From Mangifera indica (taxonomy: Eukaryota > Streptophyta > Magnoliopsida > Sapindales > Anacardiaceae): DNA of 64,000 bases. Positions 1-12,640 of the stretch are shown here, piece by piece. Every line of letters starts with the position of its first letter. The stretch's first letter is position 1. The stretch is from the NCBI RefSeq assembly GCF_011075055.1, contig NC_058151.1, forward strand, positions 6,156,251 through 6,220,250. The letters are read 5' to 3'. The position numbers and the translations under genes are program-made. Below the pieces are notes generated by a model. The model did no database searches, was not told the origin of the DNA, and saw only the letters and a program-made list of their open reading frames with translations.

Positions 1-1796
1 TTCAATTCAAACTGAGTTCTAACAAAATCTAATTTGAGATCATTCTAAACTTTGTATAAAAATAATTTAATTTTGGATTTAATTCGAATTGACTCGAACA
101 TGAATGCTTGGATCTGTTCAAACTCAAATTGTTTTTTGAGATCAAGTTCAATCCTCAATTTAAACTTGGGTAATTCAATCCAAATTTGAATTCAAGCTTA
201 AGTAACTTAGATCAAATTCAACCCTCGTTTTATTTATATATTGTAAGTTCATCAATGTCCAAATACCTTTTACAAGTAATATATATGTTTTACTTCATGG
301 ATATTAATTATGTTTAAAACGTTGTAAGTTCTCTATATTATTTATTAATTAAGATTAGTACTTGTCTTAAAACAGTAGAATGGAAAATAGTGTATTGGAG
401 TAAACCTGAATTATTTATTAATCAAGATGAATACTTTAGTATAATGAATCAATGACTAAAATGATTGTGTAAATTAAGTTAAAATTTTAAATTAGTATAA
501 CCCTCCCTCTATGTTAAGAAAGTCAGATTAACTATAATTAGTCGTTCGTGTATGAATGGAAATTTAGCTTGTATATCGTCAATCACAATGATTTTATTTA
601 TTTGTTTATTTTCTCTTTTTAAATTTTGGTCTGACACCAACTTTGTTAGAAAATTCCAATACAAAATATTCAATCTATAAATTATGTTCCTTATTCCTTA
701 ATGATCTTCAAAGTCTTTTGAGAAATTAAGTGGATGTGATTGAATAAATGAACACATTGAATGGATCATATCCAGAAAAATTATAATATAAAGTATTATC
801 TCTCTTGTGCTCTTCGAGGGGTGTCTCTCGTGGAAGCAGCACAAGCTAGCTTGAGGTATGCATTACTTTTCTTTCTATCTATACCCGCTTATTTTTTTTT
901 TCCCTCATATGACTCTTGATGAATATTATGGTGTTAGATTATATCCAACAACAAAACTAAGTGGGAGTAAAATTGAATTGAGTAAAAAAATACTACAAAT
1001 TTGTCCTAATTAAAATGTGAGGGGGGGAGCTGATTAGGATAAATGTGTTATGGAAATAGCATTTCCAGTAAATTTTTTCTCAATAGGATATAAAAGATTT
1101 CAATCACACCAGGAAGTCACAAAGAAATTTAGACAACTCCAGAAACAAATTTTGATGAACATGCAAAACTTATGAATTTTGGATAATTATCAACATATTT
1201 ATATACTTTTCACACTGCTAGCTGTCTTTACAATTAAATCTACCCCGCTAAATACATTTGACGGCTTACACCTCAACTTATTACATAGCAATTGAAATAA
1301 ATAACAATGAAGTAGTATTTTCCCAGGTAACATGACTTTGAAGAAGATGAACAAAACCCTTTCATCCAATAAACAAAGCTCCTTCTTGTAGCTACTCTTC
1401 TGTTTCCAAAACTGTCTCACTTACTCTACACGCACCGTTTTAATACTCCTTACATGAACTCTTGTTATTTCACTTTTTTTCCGTTACTCTCTTTTTTCTT
1501 TCAACCGTTGCTTTCTTCTCACTCCGTCAGTATGCTTATCATCCTCCCTCAAGACAAATTCTTTAGAATTCTGTTTTGATTTAAGCATATTGACTCCAAT
1601 ATATACATATTTACATGCTCCAAACTTGAACTTCTTTTAGTTGTCCAAGTTATACTTTTACTATTTATCCTTCATTGTTGTAATTTCTATATTCTATATA
1701 TATTTTATTTATTTTAATTACATTTACAACTAACTGTTTAATTGTGATTGTGATGTAGCAATTCGAGCTTCATCGTAAGCATTTACAGCTAGCACG
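1..1796. other. AT-rich intergenic sequence
   Basis: No coding region is supported here. The first 240 bases consist of degenerate repeats of words such as 'aattcaaactcaaatt' and 'gagttcgaattc', probably an eroded repeat. Positions 781-870 contain a more GC-rich patch with 'tgctcttcgaggggtgtctctcgtgg' type words that I cannot assign. The rest is low-complexity A/T sequence. Confidence 0.6.
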
Positions 1797-4440
1797 ATGG
1801 CTCCTTCTATATGTGTATCCATTAAAAGAAAATTGATGCAAATTGACGCACCTATACCTACTGAAATGGTTGGAATCGATGATGTGGATATTGATTTGGC
1901 TGCAATAAGAGATTTTGATGTCTCATATTCAATTGAAAAAGATGAAGCAACTGAACGTACTGAAAGACAAACAGAAGACCACATTCTGTTATTCCATCTA
2001 ATAAGAGGAGGAAAACATCAGCTGTTTAGGAGTGTTTTCTAGAAGATTTGTTTGTTACTATTAGAGATGCTACATATGTGGTATGTAAGTATTGCAAGAA
2101 AAAGTTGAAATTGCAAAAGACCAAGGGTACTTCTCATTTGACATGACATATGGGTCAATGTGTTGATAAGAAAAAAGCAATAGGAAAGGATTTAGTTGTA
2201 GGGGGACAAACTGTCTTGGGTTTTGAGCATTCAACCTTAGGGTTACCTACTCCAACTGTGGTGAAAACAAAGATGAATTATAAGCATCCCAAGGTCAGTT
2301 TAAGTTCAATTGTTATGAAATTAATTGTATTAACTAATGCAATGATTATGGTGTTGGTGTTTCAGGTTCAAGAGGCCTTGGCTCACTTGGTTATGATATC
2401 TGAATTGTCGTTTAATATAGTTGAGCACCCCGACTTCATTAATTTTTGTCACGTTCTGCAACTTTTTTATGAAAAAGTTGAAAGGAAACAAGTAAAAGCT
2501 TATTGCATTAGGGTTTATTAAGCAGAGCGTGTGAGGTTGAAGAAGACTTTTGAGGAGACTAGAAGGATTAGTATTACTACTGATCTTTGGAAGTCAGATC
2601 ATCAAAATATTGAGTATATGGTACTCACGACACATTGGGTGGACCAGTCTTGGTCCTTAAATAAACGAATTATAAATTTTGTGCACCTACCTCCGCCTAA
2701 GAAAGGAATAGACATTGCAGCAGCAATTTTTGATTGTCTAAAGGGTTGGGGCATTGAAAATAAGGTAAAATCAACTTTGCAAATTGTTTTTCAAAATACA
2801 CATAATTTTATTGCATCTAATTTCATTAATATTCATTAATTTTGTTTGTAGGTGGAAACTGTCACAATAGACAATGCTACTGCAAATGATAATTGCATTA
2901 AAAGATTGAAGGAAAATTTTCGAATGCAGAGACCTTTGTTGTGTGATGGAAAACTTTTTCATGTTATGTGCACTGCCCATATTATAAATTTGTTAGTTTA
3001 GGATGGGGTGGCTGTGATTAAACCCATTATAGACAATATTTGGGAGAGTATGAAGTTTATAAAAGCTAGTGAGGCAATATAAAAAAATTATGCAAAAATT
3101 ATTATGCAGTGTAGAATAAAAGAGAGGAAGTTAGTTTTTGATTGTGCTACACAATGGAATAGTACATACAAAATGCTAATGATAGCACTACAATTTAGAG
3201 AGGTCATTCTTTGTTTTATATTTGTTGAGTCAAATTATATATATTGCCCGGTAAGGGAAGAGTAAGAGAGATTGGAGGTTGTCTGTGACTTTTTAGAAAT
3301 ATTTAATGATATAACAAAATTAATTTATGGGTCGCAGTATACAACTGCAAATAAGTATTTTCAGAAAGTGTTTTGGATAAAAGAGATCCTTAAAGAGCGA
3401 GAATTTGATGAAGAGTATTTTATACCAATGATAGTGCAAGCAATGTCAGAAAAATTTAACAAATGTTGGGGTGAGGTGAGTTTTCTTATGACAATTGCTA
3501 GTATCATGGATCTCAGGTAATTAAGTTATAATTGATTGAGTTTATTATAATATATATGTATATAAAGAATAGGTTTATAACTAATTAGTTTGGCTTGTGA
3601 TGATTTCAAGATAAAGTTTTTTATGATTACTTTGGTATTTCCTATTTTATATGGTGAAGAAAATGCCCCTACGGAGATAGAAAATATCAAAAGAACGTTA
3701 GAAAAATTATACAAAGAATACGTTGACGTGTTATCATTAGGAAATTCATCTATTGCATTTGCACATCCACAACATCAGCTAAAGACCCAACAAACACTAT
3801 CAAATACATCAGGTATATTAGATCATTGTCATTAATTGAAACTTTATAACGTATCATAAATTCTAACATTTAATTTATAGGTAAATCATCAAGCTCTCGA
3901 TATTCTGAGAGTAGATATTATGGTCCTGGATATACTGCGTTTGAAGGATCATAAAGAGAAAACATATTTAGAAGAAACCATGAAGTCTGAGTTAGAAATA
4001 TATCTTGAAGAACATGGTATTGAGATACCTAATGATGTCAACTTAGGCGACTTTAATGTACTTCACTGGCGAAGGGACAATCAATATAAGTATAAAATAC
4101 TTTCACAAATGACAGTCAATATCTTAGCAGTTCCTATTACAACAGTGGCTTCCGAGAGCATATTTAGTGTGGGTAGTAGAGTGATTGACACATACAAATC
4201 ATTCTTATCGCCAAAAACAGTCAATATGTTTATGTGTGGAGCCGATTGGATGAAAACATGTTATAATATTAAGAAATAAGATGAGGTAGTCAATTATTTA
4301 TCACAACTGCATGCTCTTTAAATTGATTTTTCATTTAATTGTTGACAATATGATTAATAGCTTTCATTTATTTTTTATTCTATGAAGATAGACGATGAAA
4401 ATGAGATTGCTGAGTTTATCTTGTCAGAGAAATAAAGATA
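1797..4440 (+). pseudogene. Decayed hAT-family transposase (zf-BED / hAT dimerisation)
   Basis: This is a relic of an hAT DNA-transposon transposase, a nuclear DDE enzyme that cuts and pastes its own element. Blocks occur in family order in shifting frames: an N-terminal acidic segment (1797-2042), a BED-like zinc finger with 'CKYCKKKL' and 'TSHLT' near 2085-2150, the core start 'TTDLWKSDHQNIEYM' (2575-2620), 'TIDNATANDNCIKRL' carrying a catalytic-type Asp (2860-2910), 'HVMCTAHIINLLV' (2958-3000), 'CATQWNSTYKML' (3146-3180), and a C-terminal dimerisation block with 'LAVPITTVASESIFS' and 'FLSPKTVNMF' (about 4120-4230). The tail ends 'IDDENEIAEFILSEK' near 4435. In-frame stops (for example after 'TSHLT' and after 'INLLV') and frame changes show it is dead, although some breaks could be introns. 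I found no terminal repeats. It is a different lineage from the hAT at 12.5-17 kb. Confidence 0.88.
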
Positions 4441-7320
4441 TAACATATTGTTGTCTCTATAAAGTTTAATGGTTGAGTAATGTCGTAGGTGTATTTGACG
4501 TTGTTTTTTTCTCCTTAATAGAATCTAGTTGGGTTTTCCTCAAATACCATCTGGTTGATGTTTTTTTGTCAATCCATTAGAGCATCTCGTGCTTCAAAAG
4601 TTGTCATTGGAAAGCCATATACAATCATTCCAGAATGTAATTTATTTACACCATCTTTGAACATTTTTGTTTCGTTTTCTTTTTGATGGAAAGCTTTAAT
4701 AGTTATCAATCAGGCAATTTAGTTACACCATTTTCAGGAACATTTTTGTTCTTGCTTTTCTTTCTGATGGAAATTGGCTTTGATCAATCATTCAAGAATG
4801 TAATAGTTGAGGGGCAAAATGTATATTTTTTAATTGAAAAAAATATCTTAAATTGGCTTAGTAATCTGTTTGGCTTATTTTTCTATTTTAGGAGCTGTGA
4901 ATTTCTCTGGCAGGAAGGGCCTACTGCCTTTGCAACAAAGGAGGAGGCAGATTCAATTTTACAGGTACATCATTATCTATATGCTTGCTTATCTATTTAT
5001 CTGTTGACTGTATCTTTTATGAGCATTAAGTTTATACTGGTTGGGATTAATATATCTGAAGTTAAGAATTGTTTGATTATTCTGGTACTGGACCACGGTT
5101 TGTGTAATAAATTAAGCCTTTTGCTGTTATCTGTTGGGCCTAATTGAGAAACTGCAAAAATCAATTTTTTCATGTATACATAGCCTATTTTACCATATTG
5201 TCAAATTTTAGTTTGGTTGGTTGTGTTGATGTGTATGTTTTTTTTTTTTTGGGTTTTGGGGGAAGTTTAAGCTTAGGAGCAATCTTCCTCTGAAAGAATC
5301 GAAAGAACTGAATCGTTTAAAAAAATTTTGGGGGCTGATTCTAATATGCTTTCTTAAATATACGTTTTACATTATTTATATCTTGAATTTACTTGGACTG
5401 TATGGTTGATTAAGCATCTGTCTTCACAGGATTGTCATAGATGCTTGATGCTTGTTTTCTGTTCCTTGGAGTTATGTCCTTGATGCTTGATATTTATAAC
5501 TATAGCTTAAATTTTTCAACAATTTGGTCCACCTTTCTAACCCATGAATTTGGAGTCTTTTTATCTAATGTGATTGCAATCTATGTGTAATCTCTATCTT
5601 TTTTCTTTTCCCTAAAACCATGACTAGAGATCTAATTCTAAAATGATATTTCAAGGGGGAAAGAGCACGCTGGAAAACTGTCAGGTTTTACAGGTATGAG
5701 CTTTTTCTCCTTTTGTCGTCAATAATTATGACATTTAAAGTTGAGCTTCTATAACATTTCTTTAGTCTCTCCAATCTCTTCAGAAGGACTATACTGACCT
5801 CAGGACCTCCTATTAGCAAGCATTTAGCATCTGAATTGTTGAATTGGGAACCACTAAATTTAAATTAAAAAATAAATTTTTTTGAGTCAACTTTAGTCAC
5901 AAGGACTACAGGCGACAGTTAATAGATCAAAAATCGGACTAAATTATCCAGAGCTGAGCTGATTTAGAAAAGTTCTTATAGCAGGGTTGCAGGTATTTCC
6001 AAATCTTTTAAGATATTGCATGATGTCTTCATAGAAAATAATAGAACTCAGATGCTTAATGCTTGTCAATTATTGGTTTGCTGGTTCAAGTCGTGACATG
6101 ATTTGCTTGAACTGTCAGCATTTGACAATGTTCCTCGTGGACAGGACAGTGGAGGATGTAGAATTCAATGACAAATTTCAGCTCTAGTCACTTCTTTCTA
6201 ATAAACTTAAGATGAAAAATTAAGAATTGTTGTGTATCCAATTGATTGTAATTGTATATGCATGACTGCATCAAATTGTAGAAAATGTAATTGTGTTAGT
6301 TTCTCGAGGTTTAACGAGTGATCTACTCTGATCTTAAGCATTATTATTTATTAGTTTTCTTTTCTGACTGAAGACTTCCCAGCAGTAAACTTCAATTTGA
6401 TTGCACCTTTTCTAGAAAAGTTATATCACATTCGGAGGTCAATAGCATGATTTAAGTAGATATTCTTTTATTGGCTTACCTTGTTGATTTGGTTTTCCTA
6501 ATTAAGTTTTATTCTTCCACTGTTTTCATACACATGCCTGCATAAGTATATCAAGTCTGTTGTACCGATGCAGCAAGATCAAAATTTTCTTGATTCACAA
6601 GCTCGCTCTTCTTTTATGTAATCTTTTGAAGAACCTGTACATTCTTATATTCCCCCCAAGAAATGAAATAGAAGACAATTGGAAGCACTGGGGATGATAT
6701 GGAAGATAAGGCGAGCAGAACTTATTTGAAGATGCGAAGCTTATCAAATCAAAATATGGTGAGCAAAGCTACAGATGGGAAATATATGATCTTGTTGAGA
6801 AGTCCACTATGTTGATATCAGTGAGTTCAAAATGCTGGAAGCTTATGATCAGAAAGGGCATGTTGATCAGAAAGAGAGATTTGCAGTGCTTATGCAACGT
6901 TGTTTTCGTTATGTATTGCCATTTGCCATCATTATGTTGTGTCTAGATGGAAATTTCTGTTAAGGAAAGAAGATTAATAAAAGCAAAAAGAATCATCCAT
7001 AAGATGACGACTCTGATGAAGGGTCAATTTTTCAATGGATTTAAATTTCAGCACAAGTTCAGATTGTAATTTATCAATAGTTTTTTAAAATTTTCTATTA
7101 AATTTATTTTTCTCATCTAATTTTATTAATTTTATAATTATAATAAAAAAATTATAACTTTTGTTATCAGAAAACTAATCAAATGCGAACCCATTTATGG
7201 TTAATAATTATTAAAATAATAATTTAAAATTCCAAAAATTATTTTGATTTGACCATTCAATTAATTTTAATTCAATAATTTGCTACAATTGAGCTAGTCC
7301 TAAAGGCCCAATTTGCTACA
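4441..7320. other. Unassigned intergenic sequence with exon-like patches
   Basis: I recognise no gene family here. Three patches are less AT-rich and look like coding relics. At 4892-4962, 'GAGCTGTGAATTTCTCTGG' onward runs to an acceptor/donor-like boundary 'TTTTACAG|gtacat' and is open in more than one frame. At 5655-5692 there is a short block ending 'TTTTACAG|gtatga'. At 6660-6950 a purine-rich block contains 'FKMLEAYDQKGHVDQKERF' in one frame. Each has stops in the alternative frames. They may be a captured or decayed host gene on the + strand, but the identity is unknown. Positions 7080-7260 are pure A/T filler. Confidence 0.4.
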
Positions 7321-7339
7321 ATCTGAGTAAGGTTGAATG

Positions 7340-7650
7340 TTTTGGAAGTATATATATGTGAGCTCGTGAATGTAAGCTCATTAGGTTCGGCTAGTTAAGC
7401 ATATTCGAGCCGAGCTCATTAATGAGCTCACTAGGCTTAGATCATTAAGCATGTTCGACCTTGGCTCGTGAATAGCTTGCGAGTAGCTCAGTTCGTTAAG
7501 CATTTCAAGCCAGGCTCGTGAACAGCTCGCGAGCTATCGAGCTCAAGTATGAGTTGCTTTTTCACTTAGCTCGATGAGCTTGAGTTGTGGCTCAGGGTCA
7601 CATGAACAATCACCAAACTAAGATCGAGCTTATCTGAGTTCGAGCGTAGC
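7340..7650. repeat. GAGCTC/CTCGAG-word degenerate repeat
   Basis: This stretch is densely packed with degenerate copies of words such as 'gagctcgtgaa', 'gctcgcgagct', 'attaagcat' and 'gagccgagctc'. Many are self-complementary (GAGCTC, CGCGAG), so the region is rich in short palindromes. A loose period of about 55-60 bases is visible in the recurring phrase 'gttaagcatattcgagcc' and its variants (around 7394, 7453 and 7500). Its composition differs sharply from the flanks. It could be a subterminal region of a DNA transposon, but no element ends were found. Confidence 0.55.
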
Positions 7651-7655
7651 TCGGT

Positions 7656-8976
7656 TTGAATCCACCCCCACCGTTCACCGTCGTCCTCTGTTGTGGTGTT
7701 GTTAAGATCATCCATTTTTTAAGTGGTTTCAAGTTTGTTCATCTCCCATGGCACCCAAAAGTCAACTCCAAGGAAGTCACCGCACTGAGATTTATGGAAT
7801 TCAAATCTGAAACCAAGTGTATAGGATTTCCATTGAAAAGCTCGCCATGCATGACATCATGTCATGTAGAGCTTTAAATGAACCAGTTTTACAAGCGCTC
7901 GACATTTGGGATGATCTCTTTGGTTTTATCTATGGTGTTAGTTTGACAAAATTGTTTCAGTTTGACACTTATTATGTTGAATCTTGGGTGTTTGAATTTT
8001 ATAGTAGCTTAGAATTAGCTAAAGGATCTCGGGGTGAACTAATTGACTACGTTTTGAAATTTCGGTTAAAAGGGAGTTATTTTGAAGTAAAACTGAAAGA
8101 CTTAGCTTGATGGCTTGAGTGTGATAATAAGGGTTTATTGAATGTCCCCGTCGATTTTGATGCTCAAGTAGCTTAAGAAATATTAGACGGTGTCAGGACA
8201 TACAAAAAAACTATTAAGTTGAGTGTCTTGCATAATCCAATTATGCGAATCATTCATCGCATGATAACTTATGCCTTAAATGCACATAATCAATCAAATG
8301 GTCAAGTACATTAAAAAATCTTGTTCTTTTGGGCGTAAGGTGGATACAACCCATTGGATTATTGTTAAGATCAGTTCGATTAAGGATGTTATGGAAGAGG
8401 TTATTAAGTTTAGTGCTATTGTCAATGTGATTGTTGGGATTTTAGGGCTCAGATTGGAAAAAAGTGACCAACCATATCTAAAGAACTTTACTGAGAGGGA
8501 TTACATTAGATTTGATCATGCAAATGCAAATGATATGTCGCTTTTCTCGAGGTGGGTGGTAGCTTGTTCAGACTTAGTCTCAACCTGACCAATGTGCTCA
8601 ACCTACTCAATCGGATTCTCAACCCGCTATTCCTCAAGATGAGGAAGCTTACTTCCATTATTCAGGTCCTTCTTAACTTGCCTCTAGTTGTAGGCAGATG
8701 CATCCTCGCCACAAGTTAGTTCTGGATACTAACTTGTTTTCCTTTCACAACCGTGTGCTTGGATTCATGAGCTCCATAAATGAATCACTGCATGGGTTGA
8801 ACATCTCCATTTTATGGAATCTTTCTTTCAGCAGCACATTCATGATTGTCACTCCGGTTCTAATAGTATGCCTCAACCTTCAGAGGAAGAGCCATGATTC
8901 TTCACTCATTTTTCATCTCATTACATCATCATTTTGCATTTTTTTAATAAGGAACATGTATCAATGCATATTTTAA
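7656..8976 (+). pseudogene. Env-position ORF relic of a Copia/Sirevirus-like element
   Basis: A run of broken + strand ORFs (7656-7877, 7817-8110, 8280-8588, 8698-8976) lies directly upstream of two polypurine tracts and an LTR. It therefore occupies the third-ORF (env-like) position of a Copia element. The segment 'SVLHNPIMRIIHRMITYALN' (about 8220-8280) resembles the 'putative plant transposon protein' family often found in such ORFs, but the match is from memory and weak. Several in-frame stops (for example after 'LKDLA' at 8108) and frameshifts make it non-functional. gag and pol of the element are absent from the window, so it is truncated on its 5' side. Confidence 0.5.
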
Positions 8977-9533
8977 TGTCTATTTCATTATGTTTGTTTT
9001 GTTGCTTATGGATATTGTTTTTTTTTTATGATGCTATGCTATGATTCATACTATGCATGTTATAGATTTGTTATTGATAATGACATTAAGAAATTTGTTG
9101 CTTGTTATTGTTGATGATATTGAGAAATTGGTTGATGTTGATTGATATTGGTAGCTTTTGTTTTCTTTTGTTTGTCATTTTGTGATATTTGAAAAATAGA
9201 AGAAACTTTGCCAAATTTGTTTTTTTATTTATGATAAAAGAGGAAGAGATTGGTTGTTTCTTTTAATAAAAATGACTTATATGTCTTATTGAATTTGAAA
9301 AAAAAGTTAAATGAGTTAGGTTTTTGAAAAAAAGTTAAATAAATTTGGTTAAACGAGTTAAATAAGCTTATGGTTAAATAAATTGAAATTAAATAAGTTA
9401 AAACCAAATAGATTTGTATTACTAAATTGAGGGGGAGCTTTACATTGTTGTTTAAATTTTTACAAACTCTCTAAATTGATTTTTTTAATGCTTAAACTTA
9501 GGTTTTGTCATCAATAAAAAAGGGGGAGATTGT
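8977..9533 (+). other. Copia 3' untranslated region with two polypurine tracts
   Basis: This AT-rich non-coding stretch holds two purine runs, 'TTGAGGGGGAGC' at about 9426-9437 and 'AAAAAAGGGGGAGATTG' at about 9516-9531. The second sits immediately before the TGTTGG start of the LTR and is the expected primer site for plus-strand synthesis. Duplicated polypurine tracts upstream of the 3' LTR are a known Sirevirus trait, which supports that assignment. Confidence 0.65.
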
Positions 9534-10615
9534 TGGACCATTTATGTGTTTTGATTATATCAAAACTAAGTTTAAAGTTGATTATTAATAATTATTGAAC
9601 TAATAAAACCCATGACATAAAATTCCAATGACCGAAAGATAGGTGAAATGTAGATTTTTTTTGTTTTAGGTCAAAGATGTCTGTCCTCATATGGGGTATG
9701 CACGTCCCAAATGAGACGTCAATTCCTTTGCTAGTCTCATGCCCATCCTCAAGAGTCTAGAGCTCTTGGGAATGTTTTCTAAATGAACAAGGACACCTGT
9801 CTCCTACTGGATGACAACCATGGAATGCGCATTCCCTCTCTAATGTATTAACAACCATAATTGGGACAGTCAACAAAGTCAGCACATTGGAATGCTCATC
9901 TCTATACTTGTCCCTTGCCTGTCATTTCATGATTAATGCTCTTTGGAATTTTAAGGAGCAAGGCAGGATACCCATCCCAAAAGTTACGTATTTCAAGAAT
10001 TCAACCATTAGACAACTATTTCAAAGTTGCTAAAGCAAGGATGTGTGGTCCTTGCGTGTTTTTTAAGGTTAAAACATCTTTTTTACACGTTAACGACTAG
10101 TAAAATCAATCCAACGGATCTTTCAAAGGGTTAGAAAATATGTCCAAAAACATTCAAGAATTCTTATCTCAATCTCAAGCTCTTAATCTCTCTCTAGAAA
10201 TCACAACTCATATCTTTAAGAGAAATATTTATACATATTAGTAAAATCAACCTATTAGAGACATATTTTACTTGTAAATCTTCTTTCTAATTACATTTAG
10301 ACAAAAATCCTGTATCACTACTGTAAAATGACGCAATCCCGAGTCAACTTGTGTACTTCGAAAGTGATTCGAATAAAAACTTCAAGCTAGTTGCTTGAAG
10401 AAACGGACATAAAAGGCTTGAATGAAAAGCTCTAAACCACTCTAAATCTCTGAGTATTCTTTAAACTCTTCTCCTTTACTTTATGTTTGGATTATTCATT
10501 TGATTTTTGTTTGTGACATCTTGAGTAAAAATTCAATTTAATAAATTCGGTGTTTAATTTTTAATAATCTTATTCACCTCCCTCTAGGATTAATTTGTCA
10601 TTAGGGGTTTTTCAC
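9532..10615 (+). mobile_element. 3' LTR of a Copia (Sirevirus-like) element
   Basis: The LTR begins TGTTGGACC directly after the polypurine tract. Near the far end it contains 'TTATTCACCTCCCTCTAGG' (about 10569-10587), a phrase typical of the ends of plant Copia LTRs. The exact 3' end is not clear, because no second LTR copy exists in the window for comparison and no target duplication could be paired. The end coordinate is therefore approximate. Confidence 0.6.
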
Positions 10616-10619
10616 TTTC

Positions 10620-11100
10620 TCCCTTCTTCAACGACAACTACCATATAAAGACAAGATGGAAAGCCGGCAACCATCTCTAGTAGATGAATCTTCGTCTTTA
10701 TTGACAAAGAGACAATGTCTCTATCGATGAAGAAACGATGTCGCTCTGTCAATAGGGACGAAGATTCGTCTCCTAGAGATGGTAGCTGGCTCTCTGTCTA
10801 GTCTTCAGATGGTCGTCGTCACCAGAGACGGGAGAAAGAAAAGTTAAGGATTTGGAGGTGAAATGTGCACTTTTCAAAACTTAGAAACGTTGGGGGGATT
10901 GTCAGATTTTTAAACCTGAAGAGAAAAATATAATAAAATTTTAATTTTTAAATATTTTTAGTGAATGAGAGTTTTACCTCTAGCTTTAACTAAAATTTTT
11001 AACAAAAATTGGGTCATTGGTAAATGTTTGGATTTTTGAAACCCTATAGATTTGTATTTGTCTTTGTATGAAAACTTGGGTGGGAAATAGTCCTTTGGCC
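10620..11100. mobile_element. Diverged, left-truncated relative of the TTTCCCACCC TIR element
   Basis: The right end 'GGGTGGGAAATAGTCCTTTG' (11079-11098) matches the terminal inverted repeat of the elements at 35,730 and 56,558. The interior follows the same order as those copies: a GA-rich start, 'gatttggaggtgaaatg', A/T tracts, and a G-rich 'gggtgggaaat' end. No matching left terminus is seen, so this copy is old and truncated, or abuts the Copia LTR by a deletion. Its left part contains the 37-bp inverted repeat listed separately. Confidence 0.6.
10670..10783. repeat. 37-bp imperfect inverted repeat with 40-bp spacer
   Basis: Positions 10670-10706 (starting 'accatctctag') and 10747-10783 (ending 'ctagagatggt') are reverse complements with about four mismatches. 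The spacer itself contains the smaller palindrome AGAGACAATGTCTCT. The region could extrude a cruciform or give a hairpin transcript. Confidence 0.8.
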
Positions 11101-12525
11101 ATTTTGATACTAGAATACTCACTTCGTAACTTGGAACATTTGTTCCTGCTATTGGACTACTTATTCTTAGATCTAACAGTTTGTGTCATCAGCTCAGATT
11201 TATATCATGTCAGTTTGGGTTTCGTGTCATAGACCTTCAACTCTAATACGATTTGTATTAAAATCATATCGAAATTTTTTAACTATAATTAAGCCCTTTA
11301 ATATTTAAGTTGACCCGATTCGACCTAAATTAACATAAAATTATCTATTGTTATCACTTTCTAAAGTGTTTTTACCATTTTAATTTATTCACTAAATTAC
11401 CTTAACCTACTATTAGTAAAACACACAATATAACATCTTATTTTGTTTATAAATAATCTAAAAATTTCATTCTAAAACCTTTAAAACGCGTTAATAATCT
11501 AACTAACCAAATTATATTTTTATTACTTAATAATAAAATAATATATTTAAATAAAAAATAATATAAATAATTATAATGATATAAAAATAAAATTATATAT
11601 AATTTGTAAAGATTTTACTTAACTAAAAAAAAAATTCAACTATTGTTGATATTATCTTTCAATATTTCTATAATTTATTAATGAAATTATATGTACATAC
11701 TTTTAGTACATAATTTAGACACACAAATAATGTGTATCATGTGATTGATTTTGAATTAAAGATAAGATAATATCCAATCATATGAAGATATATCATTTAT
11801 GTACCAAAAGCACATGCATGTAGTATTGCTTATAATTTATCTCTAATAAATTTTATTAAAGTAACATTTTTTTAAAATATTTGAGTCAATTTATATTGTA
11901 TTGGATTATTTTTATATAAATTTTAATATTATCTGATTTAATTTTGTATTATATCGATTAAATCAAAATAAATTTTATATCAAAAATGCTTAATTCTAAT
12001 CTGATTGTTTTTTTATGGTATGGTATTATGGCAACAAATGTGATTGAAAATTGAGAGCCATACTCATTCTTACCTGCAACGTCTGTTCCTGAATTTGAGA
12101 AAGTGGGCCAATAGCAATTGACCATCTCTATCGACGCAGAGAAATGGTCATTAAAAGAACTTTCCTTGTTTGCGTATTGGCAATTAGAAGTCATTAAAAC
12201 GAGTTAAATAATCTCGGCGTGCCTTGCAAGAGATACATCTTCTTCAAAGTTAACTAACAAGGTCATGTCACCATCTGAGAGAAACTCAAGCTTACGTTAT
12301 CTATACTTTTTGATTTTTCAATAAAAATCCATTGACGGGAAAACTAGAAACTGAAATTCTAGTAAAATTTGAAGCCTAGAACTACCCGTTAAAAAAGTTG
12401 CCAGTTCCTTTGTCCCTTAAAAATATTCGCAATTCTGAAGAGAATAACCTTTTCAACATTAACTGTCAAGGCTGCTAACTGTTACATATTGCCAACCATA
12501 ATTAGAGACGAAAGAGTGGGGTGTA
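11101..12525. other. AT-rich intergenic sequence
   Basis: No gene is supported. 11,200-11,340 holds phrases such as 'gtgtcatagacc' and 'gttgacccgattcgacc' that recur in loosely similar form at 17.9-18.15 kb, suggesting two eroded copies of one repeat. The remainder is A/T filler. Confidence 0.55.
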
Positions 12526-12533
12526 CTTCTACT

Positions 12534-12640
12534 CAAGGTTTTCAAAACCGGACCGGAATAAAAACCGTTTTAAGTACCGGTTTCGGTCGGACCGGTTGAA
12601 CCGTTTGAACCGGTCGATTGGACCGTTTGAACCGGTTTTA
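12534..12640. repeat. Left TIR and subterminal repeats of the hAT element
   Basis: The terminal 23 bp are followed by repeated ACCGGT/GGTTGAACCG words up to about 12,640. Equivalent GC-rich words (GGTTCAACCGCGG, CCGGTCCGG) fill 16,880-17,045 at the other end. Such subterminal clusters are the usual binding sites of hAT transposases. Confidence 0.75.

Noticed and set aside
4683..5147. 154-codon ORF as a membrane protein gene
   Set aside because: Hydrophobicity comes from T-rich sequence. It spans a splice-like boundary and has no family resemblance.
11958..12194. 78-codon minus-strand ORF
   Set aside because: It has no domain, lies in intergenic filler, and its length is compatible with chance.
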